The notes under the pieces: generated by a model
What the model was told of the DNA's origin: nothing
The model's database searches: none
Seen by the model: only the letters and a program-made list of their open reading frames with translations
Position numbers and translations under genes: made by a program
Assembly: GCA_900554395.1 (NCBI GenBank)
Contig: USHB01000003.1
Coordinates: 1-22,697 of the forward strand
Direction: 5' to 3'
DNA: 22,697 nt
From: an uncultured Phascolarctobacterium sp.
Lineage (GTDB): Bacteria > Bacillota > Negativicutes > Acidaminococcales > Acidaminococcaceae
In this document: one piece after another, positions 1 to 6,795 of the stretch
Layout of the letters: each line of letters starts with the position of its first letter
Position numbering within the stretch: position 1 is the stretch's first letter

Positions 1-49
1 CGCATCTGGGGCCTTCTTGTGTGCAGGGAAGCAATCGTCGACCGATGAC

Positions 50-96
50 AAAAAAAGAGCCGCCGCCCCTTGGGGCGGCAGCTCTTTTTTCTTTAT
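50..96 (-). terminator. Intrinsic terminator after the SRP RNA gene
   Basis: A nearly perfect GC-rich inverted repeat (arm GAGCCGCCGCCCC, loop about 2 nt) is flanked by A and T runs on both sides. Read on the minus strand it lies just downstream of the SRP RNA and ends in a T run, so it most likely ends that transcript. The symmetry means it could also work in the other direction. Confidence 0.8.
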
Positions 97-103
97 TTTC
101 CCG

Positions 104-225
104 GCGGGCTGCAGGGGCAGGCACCCCTGCGGCACATAAAAGTATCCGCTTAGTGCTGCTCCCTCCCGGTCCTGACACGGTTCACGGGCTTTCATTGCGC
201 AGGACCCGCCATCTGCAGCCCTGCA
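104..225 (-). ncRNA. ffs: Signal recognition particle RNA, bacterial small type
   Basis: On the minus strand the domain IV core is visible: GTCAGGACCGGGAGGGAGCA followed by GCACTAAGCGG. This matches the conserved Ffh-binding motif (GUCAGG...GGAAGGAAGCAGC) of bacterial 4.5S-type SRP RNA. The flanking arms pair, and GGGCTGCAG near the 5' end is complementary to CTGCAGCCC near the 3' end, closing one long hairpin of about 120 nt with no Alu domain. It sits between tRNA-Ser upstream and a strong terminator downstream. In many Firmicutes this neighbourhood precedes dnaX, which would lie off the left edge. The RNA binds Ffh and targets signal-sequence-bearing ribosomes to the membrane. The ends are estimated from pairing only. 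Confidence 0.9.
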
Positions 226-266
226 AAGAAGTAATAAAAAAACCGCTTACGCGGCAAGTTTTTAAG

Positions 267-356
267 TGGCGGAGAGAGAGGGATTCGAACCCTCGGTACG
301 GTTTCCCGTACACACGCTTTCCAGGCGTGCACCTTCAACCACTCGGTCATCTCTCC
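267..356 (-). tRNA. tRNA-Ser (anticodon GGA)
   Basis: A complete class II tRNA on the minus strand. The 7-bp acceptor stem (GGAGAGA/TCTCTCC) is followed by discriminator G and an encoded CCA. The D arm, an anticodon arm with loop CTGGAAA (anticodon GGA), a long variable arm (GTACGGG AAA CCGTAC type) and a T arm with GGTTCGAATCC are all present. The long variable arm plus GGA identify a serine tRNA reading UCC/UCU. The 3' end is about 40 nt before the SRP RNA and on the same strand. Confidence 0.97.
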
Positions 357-396
357 GTGTTGAAAATGTAGGTTTTTATTAAATTGTCGCCGCAAA

Positions 397-431
397 AGAA
401 AACTTGCGGCTATGGCATCAGCCGCAAGTAA
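397..431 (-). terminator. Terminator after the universal stress protein gene
   Basis: A 10-bp perfect stem ACTTGCGGCT/AGCCGCAAGT with an 8-nt loop. On the minus strand it is followed by TTTTCTTTT. It lies about 50 bp downstream of the stress-protein stop codon and upstream of tRNA-Ser, so it probably separates those transcripts. Confidence 0.7.
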
Positions 432-482
432 CAGTATATCTGTATTTTTCTAAATTGTCAAGTATTTTGCGTTAAATTTTCT

Positions 483-1337
483 TTATTCTTCCGCTGCATT
501 TTCCGGCGGCAGCAAAAGCAGCGAGCGCTCAGCGTTTAAAGTTACATTCTGCGCCGTGCTGCCCATTACCAAGCCCTTAACCAGACCAGCGCCTGTTTTA
601 GCCATAACAATCAGCGAAACGTCTTCTTTTTCGGCAATGCGCAAAATTTCTTTGGAAGCTGCGCCCTTACGAACATGGTAGGTAGCTTCAATGCCGAAAA
701 TTTTCATTTCATCAACCAGTTCCTGCAAGCGGCGGCCTGCCGTGAGCATTTTATCATCTAAATCAGACTGGCTGCGGCTGCGTTCAACAACATGTACAAA
801 TACAACTTCATTAATATGTTCGCGCAGCATGCGGATAACATCCAACGCCGATAAAGATTTCAGCGAAAAATCGGTCGGCACCAGAATACGGTGCAGCAAA
901 TTTTTTTGCAGCATTTCTTCGGCATCGTTTTCCACCGGTTTAGATACAAACAGCGGCCTGTCGGTAGCACGCGCCAAATCAAAAGTAGTGCTGCCCAAAA
1001 GCGCGCTCTTAAAAAAGCCCTTGCCGTGAGAAGCTACCATCACAAGACCGGCGTCCTCTTTTTCGGCAATATCTGTCAGCTCCTCAAAAACTTCGCCGCT
1101 GCGGTAAATTTCCCGCGCATCTTCATAACCGGCACGGCGCAGTTCAGTTACAAGCGCACGCATACGGCTCTGCACCTTCTTAAAGGCGCTGCTGTCCGGG
1201 CGGGCATCATCCTTATCCTTAAACACATGTGCAACCGCAATAGCGGTATCAACATCAGGGCATAAACTGTAAAAACAATTCAGCAGCCCATCGGCTTCTT
1301 CGCTTAAATCAGTAGCCAGCAAAACCTTATCAAACAT
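483..1337 (-). CDS. Tandem-domain universal stress protein (UspA family)
   Basis: A 284-residue cytoplasmic protein made of two UspA folds (about residues 1-140 and 148-284). Each begins with the typical beta-strand/nucleotide loop (KVLLATDLS, RILVPTDFS). Each ends with the ATP-binding signature G-x2-G-x9-G(S/T): SHGKGFFKSALLGST in the first half and TGAGLVKGLVMGST in the second, so both halves may bind nucleotide. UspA proteins are induced by starvation or redox stress; the exact role here cannot be read from sequence. The start ATG has a GGAGG about 12 nt upstream. The gene is single, divergent from hydE across about 147 bp, and followed by its own terminator. Confidence 0.92.
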   Translation of the reverse strand: MFDKVLLATDLSEEADGLLNCFYSLCPDVDTAIAVAHVFKDKDDARPDSSAFKKVQSRMRALVTELRRAGYEDAREIYRSGEVFEELTDIAEKEDAGLVMVASHGKGFFKSALLGSTTFDLARATDRPLFVSKPVENDAEEMLQKNLLHRILVPTDFSLKSLSALDVIRMLREHINEVVFVHVVERSRSQSDLDDKMLTAGRRLQELVDEMKIFGIEATYHVRKGAASKEILRIAEKEDVSLIVMAKTGAGLVKGLVMGSTAQNVTLNAERSLLLLPPENAAEE

Positions 1338-1389
1338 TTTATTTTCTTTGCCTCCATTACGTTCAGCGGAAAATCAACATTAAATTAAT

Positions 1390-1418
1390 ATTATAAACTT
1401 CGCCATAAAGCATGAAAA
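1390..1418 (-). promoter_or_regulatory. Promoter of the universal stress protein gene
   Basis: Minus-strand -35 TTTTCA (1413-1418), 17-bp spacer, and consensus -10 TATAAT (1390-1395), about 53 bp upstream of the start codon. Predicted from sequence only. Confidence 0.55.
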
Positions 1419-1432
1419 TCCTGCTATATTTA

Positions 1433-1461
1433 TGGAACAGCGCAGGGCAGAATGATATAAT
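1433..1461 (+). promoter_or_regulatory. Promoter of hydE-ClC operon (extended -10)
   Basis: Consensus -10 TATAAT at 1456-1461 preceded by TG-A (extended -10), with a weak -35 TGGAAC at 1433-1438 and a 17-bp spacer. The hydE start codon follows 23 bp later with AAGGAG as ribosome binding site. Confidence 0.55.
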
Positions 1462-1484
1462 AAAGATGTTTAAAGGAGATTATT

Positions 1485-2543
1485 ATGAATACAGCCTTAC
1501 TGATAGAAAAACTTAACCATACCCATACGCTTACGCGCGAAGAAGCCTTGAAGCTTGTTAATGAAGGCAGCCAGCACAAAGATCTTCTTTTTACGCTGGC
1601 CCGGCAAACGGCGCAGCGCAGCTTTGGCAAAAATATTTTTGTGCGCGGGCTGATTGAATTTACAAACTACTGCAAAAACGATTGTTACTACTGCGGCATC
1701 CGGCGCAGCAACACTAACGCCGCACGTTACCGCTTAACGCAGGAAGATATTTTAGAATGCTGCCGCGCAGGTTACGCGCTTGGCTTCCGCACTTTTGTTT
1801 TGCAGGGCGGCGAAGATTATACTTACAGCGATAACGATATCGCTGCCATAGTGCGCGCCATTAAAACAAACCATCCGGACTGCGCCGTAACGCTTTCCAT
1901 CGGCGAACGCAGCCGCGAAACTTACAAATTATGGAAGGATGCCGGTGCAGACCGTTATCTTTTGCGCCACGAAACGGCAGATTTTAACCATTATGCCCAA
2001 CTTCACCCGGCGGAACTTTCTGCCGCCAACAGGCAAAACTGCCTGTATATTTTAAAAGAACTTGGCTATCAGGCAGGCGCAGGCTTTATGGTCGCCTCAC
2101 CGCACCAAACCGCAGAAAACATCGCAGATGACCTTATGTTTCTGCAAAAGCTGCGCCCGCAGATGATTGGCATCGGCCCGTTTATTCCGCATCACGATAC
2201 GCCATTTAAAAATGAACCCGCAGGCAGCGTGGAACTGACTTTGGTGATGCTCGCCGTTCTGCGCCTGCTGTTTCCGCACGTTTTGCTGCCGGCAACAACG
2301 GCACTTGGCACGCTCTGCCCCGGCGGGCGCGTACTTGGCATTAAGGCAGGAGCCAACGTAATAATGCCCAACCTTTCGCCGGCCAATGTTCGCAGCAAAT
2401 ATTTACTGTACGATAACAAACTGCATACCGGCGCCGAGGCTGCCGAAGCACTGCAGCTGCTTAAAGAAGAAGTCGGCAGCATCGGTTATAAAATAATAAC
2501 CGCACGTGGAGATTATACGGAGGAAGCATGGACGCAAGGCTGA
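1485..2543 (+). CDS. hydE: [FeFe]-hydrogenase H-cluster maturase HydE (radical SAM)
   Basis: 352 residues, the usual length for HydE. The radical-SAM cluster motif CxxxCxxC is Cys63/Cys67/Cys70 (NYCKNDCYYCGIRRSN), followed by the HydE-type stretches RYRLTQEDILECC, FRTFVLQGGED, ADRYLLRHETA and GIGPFIPHHDTPF. In characterised systems HydE works with HydF and HydG to build the diiron subcluster of [FeFe]-hydrogenase, acting after HydG. BioB, ThiH and PylB are related, but the RHETA and FIPHHDTPF segments fit HydE best. The start follows AAGGAG. The 3' end overlaps the next gene by 16 bp, suggesting translational coupling. HydF, HydG and the hydrogenase are not in this window. Confidence 0.93.
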   Translation: MNTALLIEKLNHTHTLTREEALKLVNEGSQHKDLLFTLARQTAQRSFGKNIFVRGLIEFTNYCKNDCYYCGIRRSNTNAARYRLTQEDILECCRAGYALGFRTFVLQGGEDYTYSDNDIAAIVRAIKTNHPDCAVTLSIGERSRETYKLWKDAGADRYLLRHETADFNHYAQLHPAELSAANRQNCLYILKELGYQAGAGFMVASPHQTAENIADDLMFLQKLRPQMIGIGPFIPHHDTPFKNEPAGSVELTLVMLAVLRLLFPHVLLPATTALGTLCPGGRVLGIKAGANVIMPNLSPANVRSKYLLYDNKLHTGAEAAEALQLLKEEVGSIGYKIITARGDYTEEAWTQG

Positions 2544-4099
2544 GGGTTTTAACAACTTACAAACTGTTAAACAATGCCCGTTATTTCCGTCTGCGCCTGT
2601 GCATGGAAGGCATTGCTACCGGCATTGCGGCAGGATTTATTATAAGCATCTTCCGCCTGGCGCTGATTTACGCAGGCAGTTTACGCCAAATGCTGCAAAA
2701 CAGCATATTTGCAGACGACGCAACGCCTGCCGCCGTTATTTTGTGGTGCCTGGCGCTTTTAGCCGTTGCCGCAGTTTTAGCGTGGCTGAAAAAAGCAGAG
2801 CCGCAGGCGGCCGGCAGCGGCATCCCGCAGGTTAAGGGCGCTATTGCCGGTGTTTTTAAACTGCACTGGCTGCGCATTTTACTTGTTAAATTTACGGCTT
2901 GCGCCATCGCCATAGGCAGCGGCCTTTCTTTGGGCAGGGCAGGCCCTTCCATACAAATGGGCGCTGTAACCGGGCAGGGCATCAGCCGCCTTTTAGCGCG
3001 CCCGCGCGTAGAAGAACGCTATCTTTTAAGCGGCGGCGCGGCGGCAGGACTGGCAGCTGTTTTTAACGCTCCGCTTGCCGGAGTTATTTTTGTTCTGGAA
3101 GAACTCAACCATAATTTCAGCGGCTTATTACTTTTTCCCGCTCTTTCCGCCTCTCTTGCGGCCACACTGGTCAGCCGCATTATGCTGGGGCGCGAAACAG
3201 TTTTTGATTTTACCGGACTGCCACTGATGCAGTTTGACGATTACTGGGCAATCATTGCCGCAGGCATTATCTGCGGCATTTTGGGGCTATGGTTCAACGC
3301 CGGGCTTTTAAACAGCGGCAGGCTCTATAAAGCAGGCTTTTTAAATAACGCCTGTTTAAGTAATTTTCTCTTGCTTGCCGTTACAAGCGCTGTCGGCTTT
3401 TACCTGCCGGAAGCATTGGGCGGCGGCGACGATTTACTTACCGATATTGCCGCCAACAATTACCCGCTGACTGTACTATTGCTTTTTTCCGCCGCCAAAG
3501 TAGTGCTGACGCTGCTGGCCTTCGGCAGCGGTTTGCCCGGCGGCGCATTTATACCAACGCTTGTTACCGGCGGGCTCATCGGCAGCGTTATCGCCGCCCT
3601 GTTTACGCAGGCCAGTTTTTTGGCAGCAGCTTATAAAGCAAACATTATCATCATTTGCATGGCGGCATTTTTTACGGCATCTGTACGCACGCCCATTACC
3701 GCCACCGTGCTGGTAATGGAAATGACAGGCTCGTTCCTGCACCTGCTGCCGTTGGCACTGGCATCACTGACAGCGTTTGCCACAACAGAACTGTGGCAGG
3801 CCAAACCGCTTTACGGAGAACTTTTGCTGCGCCTTTTGCAGAACACCAAGGCACTGGAAGCCAACCATGCCGAACAGGAGCGCAGCATTATTGAACTTAC
3901 CGTTGATACCGGCAGCCCTGCCGACGGACGCCTGGTGCGCGAAATTAACTGGCCGCGCCATACACTTCTGGTAGATGTTAAACGCGGCGACGAAGAACTG
4001 ATCCCCGAAGGCAATACCCGCCTGCACAGCGGCGATACCTTATATGTGTTAGGCTATGCCTCAGAAACATCAGAGCTTGAACAATTAATGAGAAAATAG
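2528..4099 (+). CDS. ClC-family chloride transporter/channel with C-terminal TrkA_C domain
   Basis: 523 residues: a polytopic ClC membrane domain (about 25-430) and a cytoplasmic RCK/TrkA_C domain (about 450-521). ClC landmarks are present: GSGIP at 96-100 (chloride-binding Ser97), the EE pair 191-192 after FNAPLAGVIF (the Glu-in region), GGAFIP at 338-343, and Tyr429 in KPLYG (equivalent to the central tyrosine of E. coli ClC). The G-R-E-G-P motif instead reads G-R-A-G-P, so the external gating glutamate is Ala138 (codon GCA). In E. coli ClC, changing this residue to Ala abolishes proton coupling, so this protein may conduct anions passively; that is inference. The start ATG has GGAGG directly upstream, inside hydE. 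A terminator follows. Confidence 0.92.
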   Translation: MDARLRVLTTYKLLNNARYFRLRLCMEGIATGIAAGFIISIFRLALIYAGSLRQMLQNSIFADDATPAAVILWCLALLAVAAVLAWLKKAEPQAAGSGIPQVKGAIAGVFKLHWLRILLVKFTACAIAIGSGLSLGRAGPSIQMGAVTGQGISRLLARPRVEERYLLSGGAAAGLAAVFNAPLAGVIFVLEELNHNFSGLLLFPALSASLAATLVSRIMLGRETVFDFTGLPLMQFDDYWAIIAAGIICGILGLWFNAGLLNSGRLYKAGFLNNACLSNFLLLAVTSAVGFYLPEALGGGDDLLTDIAANNYPLTVLLLFSAAKVVLTLLAFGSGLPGGAFIPTLVTGGLIGSVIAALFTQASFLAAAYKANIIIICMAAFFTASVRTPITATVLVMEMTGSFLHLLPLALASLTAFATTELWQAKPLYGELLLRLLQNTKALEANHAEQERSIIELTVDTGSPADGRLVREINWPRHTLLVDVKRGDEELIPEGNTRLHSGDTLYVLGYASETSELEQLMRK

Positions 4100-4100
4100 C

Positions 4101-4137
4101 AAAACGGCAGCAGTTTAAAACCGCTGCCGTTGTTTTT
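4101..4137. terminator. Bidirectional terminator between convergent genes
   Basis: Stem AACGGCAGC/GCTGCCGTT with TTTTT on the plus side and an AAAA/TTTT run on the other. It lies between the 3' ends of the ClC gene (plus) and the TIGR04076-HMA gene (minus) and could serve both. Confidence 0.75.
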
Positions 4138-4153
4138 ATGCTGTTTTTTATTT

Positions 4154-4696
4154 TTAATCAATGCCTATAACTTTATAGCCGCAAGATTCTGCTGCCTGCT
4201 TTAATGCATTTTCATCCGGGGCAGCGTTTTTATCGCAGTAAACCTCTGCCCATTTTTTATCAAGGCGTACTTTTACGCCTGTAACTCCGGCAATCTGCGC
4301 CAGCGCACTTTCTACTTTGGCAGCACAGTTTTCGCAAACCATGCCTTCAATTTTAACCACCAGATAATCAAGGCGCTCAATTTTAAAAATTACCGGCCTC
4401 GTGCCGTCATTGCAGCAAGCAATCATCATATGCTCATCATTAGTCCAGCCGCGCATAATGCTGCCGCCCTGCAACGCAGTATAAACATAGCGGCTGATGC
4501 AGTCCCACGCTTCGGCACATTGGGAACCGCTGCCCGCACGCCAGAAAGTATCTTCACCGCCGTAACGCTCAAAAATAAACTCATCGCCTACATGATAAAA
4601 CGGGCAGGCGCCGCTTTTGGGATCTGCCAAATATTGCTTTTGGTAATCATCAAAACATTTTTTGTCAATAACTGTTACTCTGCATTTGTACTGCAT
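4154..4696 (-). CDS. TIGR04076-family protein fused to a heavy-metal-associated (HMA) domain
   Basis: 180 residues in two parts. Residues 1-108 match my recollection of the TIGR04076 family (unknown function): VTVIDKKC near the N terminus, GACPFYHVGDEF, and the typical ACCNDGTRPVIFKIERL. Residues 112-180 form an HMA ferredoxin-like fold with the metal-binding GMVCENC motif (Cys121, Cys124), as in copper chaperones and P-type ATPase N termini. The start was placed at the ATG with GGGAGG 7 nt upstream; an ATG 30 bp further up lacks a good ribosome site. The gene is divergent from a Crp/Fnr-type regulator. A role in metal handling or sensing is inferred from the HMA domain only. Confidence 0.85.
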   Translation of the reverse strand: MQYKCRVTVIDKKCFDDYQKQYLADPKSGACPFYHVGDEFIFERYGGEDTFWRAGSGSQCAEAWDCISRYVYTALQGGSIMRGWTNDEHMMIACCNDGTRPVIFKIERLDYLVVKIEGMVCENCAAKVESALAQIAGVTGVKVRLDKKWAEVYCDKNAAPDENALKQAAESCGYKVIGID

Positions 4697-4718
4697 AAAA
4701 AATCCCTCCCGTTTTATG

Positions 4719-4747
4719 TTTACCATACTTTGCCGCCGTGCTACAAT
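4719..4747 (+). promoter_or_regulatory. Promoter of the Crp/Fnr-type regulator gene
   Basis: -35 TTTACC (4719-4724), 17-bp spacer, -10 TACAAT (4742-4747), about 31 bp before the start codon. It sits inside the short divergent intergenic region, so regulator binding here could affect both genes. Confidence 0.45.
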
Positions 4748-4778
4748 TTAAGTAACAATATTTACCGGAGGCATCAAA

Positions 4779-5453
4779 ATGCTGATACCGCGTTATTTTT
4801 TCTGCGGAGAATTTTCCCGCTTTTACAATTATTTTCTTACGCAGCCCCATTTAAAAAAGCAGTTCCGCAAAGGCGAATACCTGTGGCAGCCCGGTCAGCC
4901 GCACCGGTTGTTCCATTATATTATAAGCGGCGCAGCAATGAACTATGCCGACCATGAAAACGGCCGCCGTAAAATCATCAGCTTTCACGGCGCAGGCACA
5001 GTTTTTCCCGGTTACCATACCTGCGATTTTAAAATTGAACTTTCGCTTGTAACCGAAGCCTTAAGCGATATGCAGGTACTTGAATTTACCAAGGAACAAT
5101 TCGGGCAGATGTTTGCTGCCAATACAGAACTGGCGCAGCAGGTTGCCAACTGGCATGCCATGTATATCAACCGCCTGCTGTTTGAAACCATCCATCAGGA
5201 ATATAATTCCGCGCTCGTTAAAATTTGTAATTTACTGTACCTGCTTGCTGTAAACAATCAGTCTGCACCTTCTGCCTCGCTTGATATTACGCAGGATGCT
5301 CTGGCGGAGCTTTTGGGTTTAAGCCGCGTGCATATTACGCGTGGGCTGACGCATCTGCGCAGCCGCAATATTATCGCCACCGGGCGCGGAAAAATAACCG
5401 TCACCGATTTGCCTGCACTGGCCGGATTGTGTTCTTCGGAAACGCTGGCATAG
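4779..5453 (+). CDS. Crp/Fnr-family transcriptional regulator
   Basis: 224 residues: a cyclic-nucleotide-binding-type beta-roll (about 25-110, starting FRKGEYLWQPGQP with IISGAAMNY), a long dimerisation helix (about 113-155), and a C-terminal winged helix (about 168-212, DITQDALAELLGLSRVHITR). No N-terminal cluster of cysteines is present, so it is not an oxygen-sensing Fnr of the [4Fe-4S] kind; the effector is unknown. The ATG is preceded by GGAGG with a 7-nt spacing. It is transcribed divergently from the TIGR04076-HMA gene 82 bp away, the usual arrangement for a regulator and its target. Confidence 0.9.
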   Translation: MLIPRYFFCGEFSRFYNYFLTQPHLKKQFRKGEYLWQPGQPHRLFHYIISGAAMNYADHENGRRKIISFHGAGTVFPGYHTCDFKIELSLVTEALSDMQVLEFTKEQFGQMFAANTELAQQVANWHAMYINRLLFETIHQEYNSALVKICNLLYLLAVNNQSAPSASLDITQDALAELLGLSRVHITRGLTHLRSRNIIATGRGKITVTDLPALAGLCSSETLA

Positions 5454-5513
5454 CATTTATATTTTTATTGTAACCCGTTTTGGGCTTTTCTTCTGCTTCA
5501 AATGATACATAAC

Positions 5514-5558
5514 AAAACGGCAGTAACCTTATATTAAGGCTGCTGCCGTTGTTTTTTA
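5514..5558. terminator. Bidirectional terminator between regulator and M24 peptidase genes
   Basis: Stem AACGGCAG/CTGCCGTT with a second inner stem (CCTT/AAGG), followed by GTTTTTT on the plus side and A-rich sequence on the other. It lies between two convergent genes and resembles the terminator at 4101-4137. Confidence 0.75.
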
Positions 5559-5567
5559 TTTTAAATT

Positions 5568-6794
5568 TTAAAAAATGCAGTGCAGCTTATGCGGAGAACC
5601 AGTAAGCGCCTTGCCTCCCTGCGGAGTTACAAGATACGTGTTTTCGCTGCCTACCATGCCGATGCCCGGCAGGGCAATTTTAGGCTCCAGCGCAAAAGTC
5701 ATATTTTCCGTCAGCACCTGCTTAAAGCGGTTGGCAACCGCCGGGCTTTCGTCCATGGTCAGGCCGATGCTGTGTCCCAAAAACTTGCCGCCGTTCATAA
5801 AGCCTCCGGCAAAACGCTCGTCAAAATGTTTCATCGTTTCATTGTAAATATCTTCAACCACTACACCCGGTTTTAACATAGAGGCAGCAAAACGCTCCAG
5901 CATCAGGCAGTGTTCATGCGCCGCCAGAATCAAATCACGGTTGGGGTCTTTATTAATGTCGCCAAAATAATATACTATCGTTTTATCGGTATGGTAGCCT
6001 TCCACGCCGCAGGGAATATCAAGGTATACCAGCCTGCCCGCCTTTAATTTGCGGAACGGCGAGCCAATGCTCTGCACCGCAATGCAGGTGCCGCCCGTAC
6101 CGCCGGGGCCGTCAAACGCAGTGCGCACCAGGCCGCTTTTGCCAAAAGATGCCACGCCGATAACATCTTCGCCCAAAGGCAGGTTCATGCGCGCAATACC
6201 GTGCGAACCGCGGCGCAGCATGGCGGAATAAAGTTCCACCGCCAGTTCGGCTTCCGTTACGCCTTCCGTAATCATTTTAGGCGCAAGCTGTTCCAGCACC
6301 GTTTGGTGAATAGCACCGCTGCGGCGCATTAAATCAAGTTCATAAGCGCTTTTGGTAAGGCGCAGGCTGCAAAGCAGCGCATCAATATCGGCATAATCTT
6401 TAAACGGCAAATATTTGCGCAGCATATTCAGCCATTCAACGGTTGCCTTTTTGCATTCCAGATACATTTTCTCCGGCACAGCGCCGTAAAACTCCGCCAA
6501 AGTGCGGAAACTCTGCATAGGCCGGATATCCGGCAGCAGCGATTCGTTGCGCGCACGGTCGTAGCTTCTGCGTACCCATAAAATTTCGTCCTGCGGACGG
6601 ATTACAAGCGCGCCTTCCTGCATCGTGCCGGTAAAATAATACATATTAACTTTATCGTTTACCACAGCCATTTGCCAGCCGGGGTTTTCTCTGTCCATCG
6701 CCGCGCGGAAATTGGCAAGGCGTGTTTTAAGTTCTTCAAGCGGCACGCGCCTTATTTCATCAGTCATCAGCGAAGCATATTCCAAAAGTGCCAT
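5568..6794 (-). CDS. M24-family metallopeptidase (Xaa-Pro peptidase-like)
   Basis: 408 residues: an N-terminal creatinase-like domain (about 1-145) and a C-terminal pita-bread M24 domain. All five metal ligands of the family are seen: Asp259 and Asp270 (YLDIPCGVEGYHTD), His341 (GHSIGL), Glu370 (ALEPKI) and Glu384 (GSENTYLVT), so the enzyme should be an active di-metal peptidase. Substrate is uncertain; Xaa-Pro dipeptidase or aminopeptidase is the nearest description. The ATG follows AAGGAG, which lies within the end of the upstream gene; the gap is 1 bp, so the two are probably translated from one mRNA. It has no signal peptide and is cytoplasmic. Base composition is that of the host, unlike its upstream partner. 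Confidence 0.9.
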   Translation of the reverse strand: MALLEYASLMTDEIRRVPLEELKTRLANFRAAMDRENPGWQMAVVNDKVNMYYFTGTMQEGALVIRPQDEILWVRRSYDRARNESLLPDIRPMQSFRTLAEFYGAVPEKMYLECKKATVEWLNMLRKYLPFKDYADIDALLCSLRLTKSAYELDLMRRSGAIHQTVLEQLAPKMITEGVTEAELAVELYSAMLRRGSHGIARMNLPLGEDVIGVASFGKSGLVRTAFDGPGGTGGTCIAVQSIGSPFRKLKAGRLVYLDIPCGVEGYHTDKTIVYYFGDINKDPNRDLILAAHEHCLMLERFAASMLKPGVVVEDIYNETMKHFDERFAGGFMNGGKFLGHSIGLTMDESPAVANRFKQVLTENMTFALEPKIALPGIGMVGSENTYLVTPQGGKALTGSPHKLHCIF

Positions 6795-6795
6795 A

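Noticed and set aside
21..371. Open frame of 116 codons on the plus strand
   Set aside because: It runs antisense through the terminator, SRP RNA and tRNA-Ser and has no ribosome site; structural RNAs explain the sequence.
4697..4726. Upstream ATG for the TIGR04076-HMA gene (10 extra residues)
   Set aside because: It lacks a good ribosome site, while GGGAGG sits right before the internal ATG where family homology begins.
4430..4957. Plus-strand frame of 175 codons
   Set aside because: It is antisense to the TIGR04076-HMA gene, then crosses the divergent promoter region and out of frame into the Crp/Fnr gene.
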